64,000 bases of DNA from Bufo bufo (Eukaryota > Chordata > Amphibia > Anura > Bufonidae). The notes below the pieces were generated by a model, which was given only the letters and a program-made list of their open reading frames with translations, was not told the DNA's origin and did no database searches. Numbering within the stretch: position 1 is the first letter of the stretch; every line of letters begins with the position of its first letter. Positions 9,566-21,155 of the stretch are shown in pieces. The stretch covers positions 38,763,114 to 38,827,113 of the forward strand of contig NC_053392.1 of the NCBI RefSeq assembly GCF_905171765.1, written 5' to 3'. Made by a program: the position numbers and the translations under genes.

Positions 9566-10570
9566 ACTCGCACATGCCGGGGGGGCATCTATGGGGACAC
9601 TGACTGGCACATTATTGGGGGGCATTATGGGGGACACTAGGCAGGCAGCCTATCAGAGGCCGGACACTGAGGGGCATCTACTGTTTCACTATATATGGGG
9701 CATTTTAAACTGGTACATTATGGGGGGCACTAGCAGGAAGGGGGGAGAGAAGCACTATGGGGGAATTTACTAGGGGCACTATATAGGGTTATTTTATACT
9801 GGGACATTATGGGGGCACTATGGGGGCACTATGGGGACATTAGCTCAACTGGGGGCATTACAAGGGGGTATTTTTGCACTGTCACATTATAACGAGAATT
9901 ATTACTACTGGGGGGGGGGCATTATGGTGGGCTTTATTACTCCCCCATGGTATGACCCCCTAGTAGCAGCACCAGCCTCCCCCTGCTCTGCTATCCCTCT
10001 GCCCCTTCTCAAAATCCTTATTATGAAATCTTTCTCATTAGGATAAAGCACATCAGCTCCGCCGAGCCCCCGGCCAAAGTGTTGAAGTGGTGTCCGAGAT
10101 CCCCAAGGGCCAAGTAACTGTAAGTTTTGATGTGAAATATGTTTATGTTATACACTTATAGCATCCACTGTGCCCCACAATATACAGTATACCGCTACAC
10201 TGTGCCACACAATATACAGTATACCGCTACACTGTGCCAAAGGAGTGGGGTTTACACAGGAGGAGGGAGGTGCGAAGCGCTAGAGGGGCCCTTACAAATA
10301 TTTGCTGTGGGGCCCAGTCACTTCTAGTTACGCCCCTGATAGTCTGCTCAGCTGTGTATCTAATCCTAGCAGGTGTGATACTAGCTATGAAGCTATTTTA
10401 TGTATCTGTATAGAATGTGATACAGATACAGAGATAAGGAGCTCTGCTTTGTGTACATACACTCCTGAGCGGCCACTGCTGAGATAAGAGAGGTGGGGGA
10501 GGTGCTGCTGTATTTCAGTCCCCCCATTCTCTTCTTTCACAGAAGTGAGTTTTCTGTCCGGATGTGATGT

Positions 10571-10618
10571 GTGTGGTGAATAATAATAATAATAATTATT
10601 ATTATTATTATATTATTT
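10571..10618. repeat. AAT/ATT microsatellite
   Basis: AATAAT repeats switch to ATTATT, forming a small inverted microsatellite. Confidence 0.9.
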
Positions 10619-10629
10619 TTGATATTTTT

Positions 10630-10797
10630 GATATTATTATCTATATAGCACCACCATATTCCTCAGCACTTTACAATTCAGAGGGTCCATGTACAAAACA
10701 AAAGATATCACAAAGTTACCAGCTAATATGGAACTAAAACACTAGGAGTGAGGCCCCTGCTCGCAAGAGCTTACAATCTATTAGGAAGTACGGGTGA
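10630..10797. repeat. dispersed repeat fragment, class not determined
   Basis: Contains CTCAGCACTTTACAATTC and TGCTCGCAAGAGCTTACAAT, which I recognise as a recurrent amphibian interspersed sequence. No ends or coding part are visible. Confidence 0.4.
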
Positions 10798-10989
10798 CCC
10801 AAAAATGCGTGAATGTGTCATCTCCAGACTGACTCCTGACAACTCTTTTCAATGTTATGTATTCATCAGCGTCACTCATCATCTCTGCTTTCAGGAAACT
10901 CTCGTCTATATTGTGCGTGTTTCATGGAGCTCTAGCCCTATAGAAGTGAATGGGGCTTGCAAGAAGAATGGACGGCATCGGGATACGCA

Positions 10990-12475
10990 TACATATCTAA
11001 TCCTATCATGTGTGATACCGTCTGCTGAGCTATGTATCTAATCCTATCATGTGTGATACAGTCTGCTGAGCTATGTATCTAATCCTATCCTGTGTGATAC
11101 TGTCTGCTGAGCTGTGTATCTAATCCTATCATGTGTGATACTGTCTGCTGAGCTATGTATCTAATCCTATTATGTGTGATACTGTCTGCTGAGCTGTGTA
11201 TCTAATCCTATCATGTGTGATACTGTCTGCTGAGCTGTGTATCTAATCCTATCATGTGTGATACTGCCTGCTGAGCTGTGTATCTAATCCTATCCTGTGT
11301 GATACTGTCTGCTGAGCTGTGTATCTAATCCTATCATGTGTGATACTGTCTGCTGAGCTGTGTATCTAATCCTATCATGTGTGATACTGTCTGCTGAGCT
11401 ATGTATCTAATCCTATCATGTGTGATACTGTCTGCTGAGCTATGTATCTAATCCTATTATGTGTGATACTGTCTGCTGAGCTGTGTATCTAATCCTATCA
11501 TGTGTGATACTGTCTGCTGAGCTGTGTATCTAATCATATCATGTGTGATACTGTCTGCTGAGCTATGTATCTAATCCTATCATGTGTGATACTGTCTGCT
11601 GAGCTATGTATCTAATCCTATTATGTGTGATACTGTCTGCTGAGCTGTGTATCTAATCCTATCACATGTGATACTGTCTGCTGAGCTATGTATCTAATCC
11701 TATCATGTGTGATACTGTCTGCTGAGCTATGTATCTAATCCTATTATGTGTGATACTGTCTGCTGAGCTGTGTATCTAATCCTATCATGTGTGATACTGT
11801 CTGCTGAGCTGTGTATCTAATCATATCATGTGTGATACTGTCTGCTGAGCTATGTATCTAATCCTATCATGTGTGATACTGTCTGCTGAGCTATGTATCT
11901 AATCCTATTATGTGTGATACTGTCTGCTGAGCTGTGTATCTAATCCTATCATGTGTGATACTGTCTGCTGAGCTGTGTATCTAATCCTACCATGTGTGAT
12001 GCTGTCTGCTAAGCTGTGTATCTAATCCTATCATGTGTGATACTGTCTGCTGAGCTATGTATCTAATCCTATCATGTGTGATACTGTCTGCTGAGCTATG
12101 TATCTAATCCTATTATGTGTGATACTGTCTGCTGAGCTGTGTATCTAATCCTATCATGTGTGATACTGTCTGCTGAGCTGTGTATCTAATCCTATCATGT
12201 GTGATACTGTCTGCTGAGCTGTGTATCTAATCCTATCATGTGTGATACTGTCTGCTGAGCTGTGTATCTAATCCTACCATGTGTGATACTGTCTGCTAAG
12301 CTGTGTATCTAATCCTATCATGTGTGATACTGTCTGCTGAGCTATGTATCTAATCCTATCATGTGTGATACTGTCTGCTGCGCTATGTATCTAATCCTAT
12401 TATGTGTGATACTGTCTGCTGAGCTGTGTATCTAATCCTATTATGTGTGATACTGTCTGCTGAGCTGTGTATCTA
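10990..12475. repeat. 41-bp satellite array, about 36 copies
   Basis: Unit of 41 bp beginning GCTGAGCTGTGTATCTAATC and ending TGTGTGATACTGTCT. Variants (GAGCTATG for GAGCTGTG; CTATTATG for CTATCATG) recur in the same order every few units, indicating a higher-order repeat of multiple monomers. An older copy is split by the hAT at 7871-10338. The array abuts the LINE tail at 12480. Confidence 0.95.
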
Positions 12476-12479
12476 ATTC

Positions 12480-13160
12480 CCCCTTTATTTCAGAAGACTT
12501 AAAGGTAGGCAGACAATGTCATAGAGCAGCAGGAAATGCCAGCAGAATGCTTGGATGTATAGGGAGAGGTATAAGCAGTAGAAAGAGGGAGGTGCTTATG
12601 CCGCTGTACAGCACACTGGTGAGACCTCACTTGGAGTATTGTGCGCAGTACTGGAGGCCATATCTCCAGAAGGATATAGATACTCTAGAGAGAGTTCAGA
12701 GAAGAGCTACTAAACTAGTACATGGATTGCAGGATAAAACTTACCAGGAAAGATTAAAGGACCTTAACATGTATAGCCTGGAAGAAAGAAGAGACAGAGG
12801 GGATATGATAGAAACTTTTAAATACATAAAGGGAATCAACTCGGTAAAGGAGGAGAGCATATTTAAAAGAAGAAAAACTGCTACAAGAGGACACAGTTTT
12901 AAATTAGAGGGGCAAAGGTTTAAAAGTAATATCAGGAAGTATTACTTTACTGAGAGAGTAGTGGATGCATGGAATAGCCTTCCTGCAGAAGTGGTAGCTG
13001 CAAATACAGTGAAGGGGTTTAAGCATGCATGGGATAGGCATAAGGCTATCCTTCATATAAGATAGGGCCAGGGGCTATCCATAGGATTCAGTATATTGGG
13101 CAGACTAGATGGGCCGAATGGTTCTTATCTGCCGACACATTCTATGTTTCTATGTTTCTG
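12480..13160 (+). mobile_element. 3' end of a CR1/L2-type LINE
   Basis: A 5'-truncated non-LTR element: the reverse-transcriptase C-terminus (about 12500-13065), then a short 3' UTR ending in a tandem TTCTATG repeat (about 13138-13160). Ending in a short microsatellite is typical of CR1/L2-type LINEs. Truncation is at the junction with the 41-bp satellite. Confidence 0.85.
12547..13065 (+). pseudogene. LINE reverse transcriptase, C-terminal 172 residues
   Basis: The frame contains RKREVLMPLYSTLVRPHLEY, DIDTLERVQRRATKLV, RRDRGDMIETFKYIKGI and TERVVDAWNSLPAEVV. This is the conserved C-terminal block after the polymerase domain in CR1/L2/Rex-type LINEs. The frame is open upstream to about 12500, so the ATG at 12547 is internal. 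The YADD catalytic region is missing; the copy is dead but little decayed. Confidence 0.9.
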
Positions 13161-14642
13161 TCTCTTTCATTCTTAAAATTCCCTCAGGAGAGGAAGGTTT
13201 TATGTTAAGGAACAGATCTGAGCAGGAGGTCAGATGGAGGGAGAGATAAGAAGTTCCTTGCTGGGTGCAGGGGTTTGAGGGTGTTTTTGGCAGTGCAGGA
13301 AAATAGGATTGATAGATGTGGAAAGCAGAAATATTGTTTGCAGTGAATATTTCATTAGTTACAATTCTGGTATAAGTTGATTTTGTGCACTTAGAAAGTT
13401 AGCATTTTGGATGAAGACCAATGTTTCAGAAGAGCCAAAGCCTTACATTTACACTTCTAGGTGTGAACAATAGAGGAGGGGCTGTATTTCCCTTAATCAG
13501 GGACTAATCAAAGAACAGCTGGATACAAGGGTGAATAGTCAGAGCAAACAAGCAGGCAATAAAGACGCAGGGAATGGAGAATGGAACGTTGACATAGGCA
13601 GTAAATATGAGGCCTGGATACTTAGATGATAGGAAAGTTGTGAGAAGCTGTGATGCTGAATGCTGACATACCAGGGCTAAACACAGCCGATTTTCAGCCA
13701 AAGCCAGTGTGTTATGGTGTGTTAATTGGCAGAAGAAATGCTATTATGGCCAATCTAGTGAGCCATGCATCTGTGGTCATCGGGTAGTTTAGTTTGCAAT
13801 CCAACATACGGATCTCTACACTAAAGAGGGTGATGTTTGGCTATGATGGCCAACTAAAGTGTAGGCTTTAATACACCCTGAGCTTTTATTATTCTGCTTT
13901 TGTGTGTAATGATCATCCATGATCCTCGGGTCATTGAGTAGATAAACCACATCTTCTCTGTCACCTATGACTGTGTCAATATTTATATATTTTTTTTAAT
14001 AAACCAAAGAAGGAATGTTGGAAGATTTATTAAGAAAACATGACATAATATATGGACATGCATGCTACCATTTCAAAGTAAAATAATATCACGAAATATG
14101 TAGTGAATACATTAGGAAATCTATAAAACCTGACTTTAAGAAAATATCACTTGTTTTATATATATTAACATAGTAAAACCAAAGATGTTGAAATGTCTAT
14201 TAGTCCTGTAATGAAGAATGTCACTTAATATAAACTGCAACCAGAGATACTTTTTTTGCACATTTTAATTTTAAACTATGTTTAAACAATTCACTTAATT
14301 TTCACTTTCAAATGTTGCCATCAACTGTTTCTCCACATTTCTCTAATTCTGTTGCAGCTTGTTTGATCAATAGTCTGACAGGTTAATACACAACAGTTTT
14401 AAACAAGAGAGCATATAAACAGAAAATCCTTTTTTTTTGCATATTTTCTACATTTTGTATCTCTTCAATGGTTTTAATTTGTTTGTCTTCCACATACTTC
14501 TCAGCATTTTTTGTAATTAAATGATATTCAGAATTAGACATCAAAATGTAATTTGAACTTGGCAGTAAAATAAATTGTAAGAAATAATTATCTGGTTTTC
14601 TTTCCATACTGTCAATGACTAAAGTGGAAACAATGGGTTAAA
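13161..14642. other. intergenic, no supported feature
   Basis: AT-rich sequence between the LINE tail and TAS2R gene 1. I see no coding frame with family resemblance and no clear transposon ends. Confidence 0.5.
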
Positions 14643-15548
14643 TTAAGAGGTCTCTTGCCTTATATTTCCTAACCAATTAAAAGAAAAGACAATAAAAAAG
14701 GCGCGTTTAAGCTCTCGGTTGCTGAAAATTAAAGAAATAGAGTGTAGACTTGGGTAGGCAGCAATGAAAATATAACATACTAAAGTAAATATTGGATTCT
14801 CAAAGTTCATAGTAAGAATTACCAAGACGAAAGATGCAAAATACAAGGCATAAAACAATAAGAATGAGATCATGTTCCAAATGACACAGAGGTGAATATC
14901 TCGTTGAGCGATGCTGAAGCCGGAATCTCTGCTGCTCATTTTTGTGGTGTGTCTCAGGAGTGACACAATGATAAGATAAACGGAGACACAAAATACCATG
15001 AATGGTATGATGGAGCCGGCAAAAATAATGATGAACAGACGGACAATATTTACTTTCTTTACCTTGTTTCCATTGTTGGTGCCATTAACAACGTGTATAC
15101 AAGTTACAGACCAACTATAAGGCAAACTGAAAAGAAAGGAGATGACCAATGAGATGAGAAGCAGCCAAGTGACCATCTTGGAGATGTTCATCTTGAGTCT
15201 CATAAAGAGTCTGTTGCTGTAGTTTGAGATTTTCACACAGTAGAAGACACAAAGCACCGAGCCCCACCAAAAACTGCAGAAGATCACACATACTATTAAA
15301 GTCCCTAAATATTCATCAATTTGGAACAGAGACCAACCAAACATTAAAAAACAAATATGTTTCATATGTATACTTAGAAGTATGAACCTCACCAGTCCCA
15401 AACCAGTAATAAGAACATTGATGGTTTCAAGAGTTTGAAATTTGATGCACTTAAACAAGTTCACCGTAACAATAAATCCATTTAGCAAAAAACCAATGAT
15501 GACTATAAGGATAGAAATAGACAGAAGAGCTATTTTTTCAGGAAGCAT
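14643..15548 (-). CDS. bitter taste receptor (TAS2R family), intact
   Basis: A 301-residue, single-exon seven-transmembrane receptor with ATG at 15548. TAS2Rs are G-protein-coupled receptors that detect bitter compounds at the plasma membrane of taste and chemosensory cells. Landmarks: TM1 GFLLNGFIVTVN; TM2 LITGLGLVRFIL; TM3 WWGSVLCVFYCVKISNYSNR leading to LFMRLKMNIS; TM5 PFMVFCVSVYLIIVSLLRHT; TM7 PSLHSISLIFSNRELKRAF, the HSxxLIxxNxxLK signature that separates TAS2R from the related V1R family. Length (about 300) is normal. An Asn glycosylation site in extracellular loop 2 (NGTN) fits. Which TAS2R it is cannot be fixed because amphibian expansions lack one-to-one orthologues. Confidence 0.95.
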   Translation of the reverse strand: MLPEKIALLSISILIVIIGFLLNGFIVTVNLFKCIKFQTLETINVLITGLGLVRFILLSIHMKHICFLMFGWSLFQIDEYLGTLIVCVIFCSFWWGSVLCVFYCVKISNYSNRLFMRLKMNISKMVTWLLLISLVISFLFSLPYSWSVTCIHVVNGTNNGNKVKKVNIVRLFIIIFAGSIIPFMVFCVSVYLIIVSLLRHTTKMSSRDSGFSIAQRDIHLCVIWNMISFLLFYALYFASFVLVILTMNFENPIFTLVCYIFIAAYPSLHSISLIFSNRELKRAFFIVFSFNWLGNIRQETS

Positions 15549-17884
15549 CTTGTGTTCAAGGATTGTGTTCTGATTGTCTGAAATCTAGGATTCTCTGTAA
15601 TCAGCCAACACCAGACCTCCCATGTGAATCACAGAAGTAAGACTGTATCTATCATGGCTTCATCTGACACCAGGGTGTAATAGACAGAGGTTAGTTTGCA
15701 TGCTATTTGTATACTCAGCTACAAATCACAAATATAGTTTTGTTTTAATATATGTTACACTTGACACATCAAAAAATAGGAACATTGTCGGAATATGCAA
15801 ATATTTGCAAAAAGACATCTGTACAGAAATGTTCTGGATCTTTACCTGTCACGGATGGTGTTGCAGAAAGCTGGAACTTATAAATAAACATCCGACTGGC
15901 TTGATCCCAAACTAAGGAGCATATGGGTGAGCCCTATAAAACCCCTAGAGCTCTCCCTGACTGTTATGCCCATGCAAAGATCTTTATGGTAGACGATTGC
16001 ATGCCCTCGTACCTTATACTATGTGACACCTGAAAACCCTATAATAGTGAGGGGACACGACCACCGGCTCCCTGCACTTAATACGGACGGAGTCAGGGTC
16101 ACCTACAATCAAGCCAGCAAGAAACACAAATAAAGGAGACTTATCTGAGGAATCAGGAGAAGCAGCCTCCAGCAGTGAACACAATCCAGGAAGAAGTATA
16201 AACCGCAAAGGGAGGCAGTATGGGAGGGAATATAAAGGGAGACAATCAGTGCAAATAAGTGACAGCTGAGAGAAGGAAAGGAGATGAGAAAGTGAAACCA
16301 AAACAAAGAACATCATGCAAGAGCTACAGAAGAACGTCTGCCAGATCTTCTCACAGAGCTGGCGGTGACATTACCTCACCACTAATGGCATTTAACATAT
16401 ATAAAATCATAATTATACTACTACTACCACTACTAATTAATACAAATAATAATTTATATGTGTGTTACAGACAGTGTTCCTTTTAGTTAGGGAGTTGACT
16501 TTGTAGTATTTAATTGAGGTACTCTACAGCACCCAAGTATTTTACCATATTAGCCTTTTGTGATAGGCTAATTTCTGTATGAAGCGTTATCAAAAAGTTA
16601 ACATCAGTATACTTGTTCATGTAGAGATATAAAACAGCTGCGCTCAAGGAGAGTGGATGCAGGTCTGAGGAGCTCCTAGCAGACTGCTGCAAAGCCACCC
16701 ACAAAGCTACAATTGCCCAGAAAAAATCGACTTGAGAAGGGCTGAGAAAGAAAGAGCATAGTCTGGGGAACAAGCTGACAGTGAGTTGCCTGCCAAGCAC
16801 AATTTCTTGCCCTCAAAGTAAGGAATAACTTTAAATATAATAAGGGGACATTTATTAAACAGTACAACTATGTAAAAATACACGTCCGAGACCGGAAGTG
16901 AGAGTGAAGCGGCGCGAACGGCCGCCATCTTAAAGGACACTGCTTCACAGCAGCGACTCTCTCTGACATGAGCGATTAGAACCGCTGTATCAGGTCGGCC
17001 TGTGCAAAATATATACAGCCGCTAACCTGTTCACTGTGAGACATATCAAAACTAAGTCAGCGCTGTCTTAAAGATACAGCCACAAAAACCCATAACATCT
17101 GTCTCTTAAGACAACCGCATGTTTAATAAGAAGACACCTCTTTAAAGCAGCGTTCCTGCGCGGTGTAAAAGAACAACTGCTACTGAAAACTCATAGAGCC
17201 GGGTAGCTTCATTATCAAGTGAGTGAACAGCCAAAGCAAAATAGGCGCAACTGCTGACCTGTTCAGTGTGAATCACATTACAGCAGAAACTAGCGCAACT
17301 TCCAAGGCACGACTCCAGCATAATACAATACCTGTCACTCAAGACGACCATATAGATAACAAGAAATACGCAAAGATTTGAATAAACCCTCTATACTGAA
17401 CTGTATAACTGCATCTAACTATCCACATATCCAAAGCAGCAGTGAAATAAAGAGGCGCATACACCGCCAAAGTACAGATTACCATTTCACAACAGTGACT
17501 GTACACGAAGCAAACCATCAAAACTGCTGAAACGCACAGCAAAATATCCCCAGAAGCAAGCATTTCAACTACTGACTTGGACATAATGTACCACAATACA
17601 GTATATGTCTTCAATGCCTAGACAAGTGAAAACAAGAAACCAACATAACTATTAAAAGACTATTGCTTTACTGAACTGTCCAGCATAGAAACCTCAAAGT
17701 GAATATTACTTATACAATCTGTCACCTCAACAGAGTTAATGATGCAAGACCAAAGATCATCCTACAACACACGGGGCACAAATGTAACATACACTGTGAC
17801 GGTCACCCCACAGAAAAAAAAAGAAAAGGAGTTCTCCGGATCCTAAGAAGCTGAGGACCTCTATCAATATATTAATAACCCAAA
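15549..17884. other. intergenic, no supported gene
   Basis: The upstream side of TAS2R gene 1 and moderately repetitive sequence. ACCTGTTCACTGTGA recurs near 17025 and ACCTGTTCAGTGTGA near 17260. No frame here resembles a known family, and transposon boundaries are not visible. Confidence 0.4.
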
Positions 17885-18280
17885 TAGAGTTGAGCGGACA
17901 CCTGGATGTTCGGGTTCGGCAGGTTCGGCCGAACTTGAAAAAAAAATTTGGGTTCGGGACCCGAACTTGACCCCGAACCCAAACCTCATTGAAGTCAATG
18001 GGGACCCGAACTTTTGAGCACTAAAATGGCTGTAAAAATGTAATTAAAAGAGCAAAAAGGGCTGCAAAAGGTAGCAAAATGTGCTTAAGAGCATGAGTAG
18101 GGTTATAGGTTAAGCTCGGGCACCCAAACATCCGTTAACTAACCCATACAACCCTTTCACCATCCCCAATAACCACACACAGCCACTGTTCGATTTAAAT
18201 CGGCCACAGCAGCCGTCTTTTATTAAATAATATAAATAACATAAACAACATAAATAATTACAATGATAATAACATAACTA
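17885..18280 (-). mobile_element. hAT 3' terminal region
   Basis: Starts TAGAGTTGAGCGGAC at 17885 and carries the TTCGGGTTCGG subterminal motifs seen at the 3' end of the full hAT (42850-43012), in reverse orientation. No matching 8-bp duplication was found, so the copy is broken or rearranged. Confidence 0.7.
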
Positions 18281-18885
18281 GGGATGAGCGAACCAGAACT
18301 GTATAGTTCGGGTTCGTATCGAATTTTGGGGTGTCCGTGACACGGACCCAAACCCGAACATTTTCATAAAAGTCTGGGTTCGGGTTCGGTGTTCGGCGCT
18401 TTCTTGGCGCTTTTTGAAAGGCTGCAAAGCAGCGAATTAACAAGCGTCATACTACTTGCCCCAAGAGGCCATCACAGCCTTGCCTACTATTGGCATGGCT
18501 GTGATTGGCCAGTGCAGCATGTGACCCAGCCTCTATATAAGCTTGGGTCACGTAGCGCTGCACGTCACTCTGCTGATACAAGCGTAGGGAGAGGTTGCAG
18601 CTGCGACGTTAGGGTGAGATTAGGCAGTGATTAACTCCTCCAAAAGACTTCATTCTGTGATCGATCTCCAGCTGTGGATCATAGAACTGCTGCTATTCAA
18701 TTGCTCAGTGTTTTTAGGCTGCCCAGAGCGTTTTTCAGTCACTTTTTTCTGGGGTGATCGGCGGCCATTTTGTGGCTTTTGGTGCGCCAGCACAAGCTAC
18801 CACCAAGTACATTTAACCATCAATAGTATGGTTATTTTTTGGCCATATACTACATCAGGGGCAAGTTGAGCCTGTCACCCAGCGC
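18281..18885 (+). mobile_element. hAT 5' terminal region and promoter fragment
   Basis: TAGGGATGAGCGAACC at about 18281 is followed by GTCCGTGACACGGACC, a CACAGCC..GGCATGGCTGTG hairpin and a CTATATAAGC TATA-like box. This is the same order as in the complete hAT at 36209. It ends in an inverted junction with a minus-strand transposase start at about 18888. Confidence 0.75.
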
Positions 18886-18887
18886 CT

Positions 18888-18987
18888 AAAAACCTATTTT
18901 GGCAGAACGGCCATGTCCTCTCCCTGCACCAGAGGCTCTACCAACACCACGACCATGACCGCGTCCCTTATTCGATGTTTGCCTCAT
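18888..18987 (-). pseudogene. hAT transposase N-terminal fragment
   Basis: ATG at 18987 opens MRQTSNKGRGHGRGVGRASG and continues GAGRGHGRSA, matching the Gly/Arg-rich N-terminus of the 1128-residue transposase (KGRGRGRGGVRGASVAGRGR). After about 33 codons the frame stops at an inverted junction. Confidence 0.75.
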
Positions 18988-19139
18988 AGTTAGCGTTCAC
19001 AAAGCAAAGTAAAAAGTGGTTAAGTCTGTTAAAAATAATTAACCGCCAATAAAAACCCTGATGTAGGGTATTGCACTAAAAAAAAATTTTAAACTCTATA
19101 TGACAGCGGTATTTGTGGTCTAAATTTCACAGAAACTTA

Positions 19140-19602
19140 AGCACGTCTATGCAGAGGAACAAGTACAACGTTCTGGAATGGCCATCTCCGTCCCCAGACC
19201 TGAATATAATTAAAAATCTGTGGTGTGACTTAAAGAGAGCTGTCCATGCTCGGAAGCTATCAAACCTGAACTAAAGATGTTTTGTAAAGAGGAATGGTCC
19301 AAAATACCTTCAACCAGAATCCAGACTCTCATTGGAACCTACAGGAAGCGTTTAGAGGCTGTAATTTCTGCAAAAGGAGGATCTACTAAATATTGATTTC
19401 ATTTATTTTTTGTGGTGCCCAAATTTATGCACCTGCCTAATTTTGTTTAAATCCAATAAACTTCATTTTACTTCTCAAATATCACTGTGTGTGTCTCCTA
19501 TATGATATATTTAACTGACATTTTTTATCGGAACAACCAACGATTTATACAGGAAAATCATGACGATTAACAAGGTTGCCCAAACTTTCGCATCCCACTG
19601 TA
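19140..19602 (+). pseudogene. Tc1-like transposon, 3' fragment
   Basis: Frames encode WPSPSPDLNIIKNLWCDLKR and then AVHARKLSNL, the DDE-family block around the last catalytic residue of Tc1 transposases. Frameshifts and stops follow, with a remnant equivalent to ..AKGGSTKY. The 3' terminal sequence TTGCGCAAACTTT-like (CCCAAACTTTCGCATCCCACTG) ends at 19600 with a flanking TA. The 5' half is missing. Confidence 0.75.
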
Positions 19603-20592
19603 AATGTGACACTCACTTATGCATGTCTAATCCCAGATGTGAAGTATATCAGAGGGTTTTCACCCCAGTAAGCACAAAGCCGTATTTGTGGCCAAAATGT
19701 GACACTCACTTATGCACATCTAATCCCAGATATGCAGTATATCAGAGAGTTTTTTCACCCCAGTAAGCACAAAGCCGTATTTCTGGCCTAAATGTGACAG
19801 TCACTTATGCACGTGTAATCCCAGATGTGCATTATATCAGAGTTTTTTTTTTTACCCCAGTAAGCACAAAGTTGTATTTCTGGCCTAAATGTGACACTCA
19901 CTTATGCACGTCTAATCCTAGATGTGCACTATATGAAACAGATGTTTTTTTTTCACCACAGTAGGCAAAAAGCTGCATTTCTGGCCTAAATGTGACACTC
20001 ACTTATGCACGTCTAATCCTAGATGTGCACTATATGAAACAGATGGGTTTTTTTTCACCCCAGTATGCCCCAGTATGAGAAAGCCGTATTTGTGGCCTAA
20101 ATTTCACAGTCACTTATGCATGTCTAATCCCAGATGTGCAGTATTTCAGAGGGTTTTTTCACCTCAGTAAGCAAAAAGCTGTATTTCTGGCCTAAATATG
20201 ACACTCACTTATGCACGTCTAATCCTAGATGTGCACTATATGAAACAGGTGTTTTTTTTTTCACTCCAGTAAGCAAAAAGCTGTATTTCTGGCCTAAATG
20301 TGACACTCACGTATGCACGTCTAATCCTAGATGTGCACTATATGAAACAGATGTGGGTTTTTTTCACCACAGTAGGCAAAAAGCTGTATTTCTGGCCTAA
20401 ATGTGACACTCACTTATGCACGTCTAATCCTAGATATGCACTATATGAAACAGATTTTTTTTTAACCCCAGTAAGCAAAAAGCTGTATTTCTGGCCTAAA
20501 TGTGACTCACTTATGCACGTCTAATCCTAGATATGCACTATATGAAACAGATTTTTTTTTAACCCCAGTAAGCAAAAAGCTGTATTTCTGGA
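19603..20592. repeat. tandem repeat, about 10-11 units of 92-105 bp
   Basis: Units share TGTGACACTCACTTATGCAC, a T-rich tract of varying length, and AGCTGTATTTCTGGCC. The T tract accounts for the length variation. It sits where the 5' leader of a minus-strand hAT copy should be, parallel to the 227-bp leader repeat of the complete element. Confidence 0.9.
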
Positions 20593-20689
20593 CTTGCAGA
20601 CATGCAGATATCCTGTGCTGGTGCACTATCGTTGCATAAAAAGGCTGCCGATTATGTATTGACATTGACAAACTGAAGTAAAAAATAGT

Positions 20690-21155
20690 TCGTTTTCAGC
20701 AGTAGTTGCCTCAGGTCAGGCTTAAAAAAATTGTGCACTGCACCCACAAAACACATTTGCTGTAGATCGCTGAGTAAAAAAGAAGTTCTTGATAAGATTT
20801 CTCCCTGATCTCTCCCTCACAGCAGCTGCAGCCTCTCCCTACACTAATCCAAGCAGAGTGACGGGCGGCGCTACGTGACTCCAGTTTAAATAGAGGCTGG
20901 GTCACATGCTGCAGTTGGCCAATCACAGCCATGCCAATAGTAGGCATGGCTGTGATGGCCTTTTGGGGCAAGTAGTATGACGCTTGTTGATTGGCTGCTG
21001 TGCAACCTTTGAAAAAGCGCCAAGAAAGCGCCGAACACCGAACCCAAACCCGAACCCAAACTTTTACGTAAATGTTCGGGTTCGGGTCCGGGTGCCGAAA
21101 AACCTAAAGTTCGGTACGAACCCGAACTTTACAGTTCGGGTTCGCTCAACTCTAG
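20690..21155 (-). mobile_element. hAT 5' terminal region (minus)
   Basis: Reading the minus strand from 21155: TAGAGTTGAGCGAACCCG, repeated TTCGGG motifs, the CACAGCCATGCC..GGCATGGCTGTG hairpin and a CTATTTAAAC TATA-like box. It matches the 5' end of the complete hAT. Together with 18888-18987 and 17885-18280 it outlines a deleted minus-strand copy. Confidence 0.75.

Larger units (their letters stand above)
7871..10338. mobile_element. non-autonomous hAT element with 8-bp target-site duplication
   Basis: Terminal inverted repeats CAGTGGCGTAACTA (7871) and TAGTTACGCCCCTG (ending 10338) are flanked by identical ATAGTCTG at 7863-7870 and 10339-10346. CAG.GGCGTAACTA ends with 8-bp duplications are diagnostic of hAT transposons. 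The 2468-bp interior has no transposase. It holds an inverted pair of tRNA-like segments, a short PLE insertion and a G-rich minisatellite. It landed within a degenerate copy of the 41-bp satellite. Confidence 0.93.

Noticed and set aside
10990..12475. CRISPR-like regular repeats
   Set aside because: Units are contiguous with no unique spacers, and the context is eukaryotic. It is a satellite.
14383..14607. Small 74-codon minus frame downstream of TAS2R gene 1
   Set aside because: No similarity to a receptor or other family that I recognise, AT-rich composition, and no supporting context.
17885..21155. One intact non-autonomous hAT with both ends at 17885 and 21155
   Set aside because: Flanking 8-mers (AACCCAAA and GTTGTGAT) do not match, and an opposite-orientation 5' end lies inside, so it was recorded as separate fragments.
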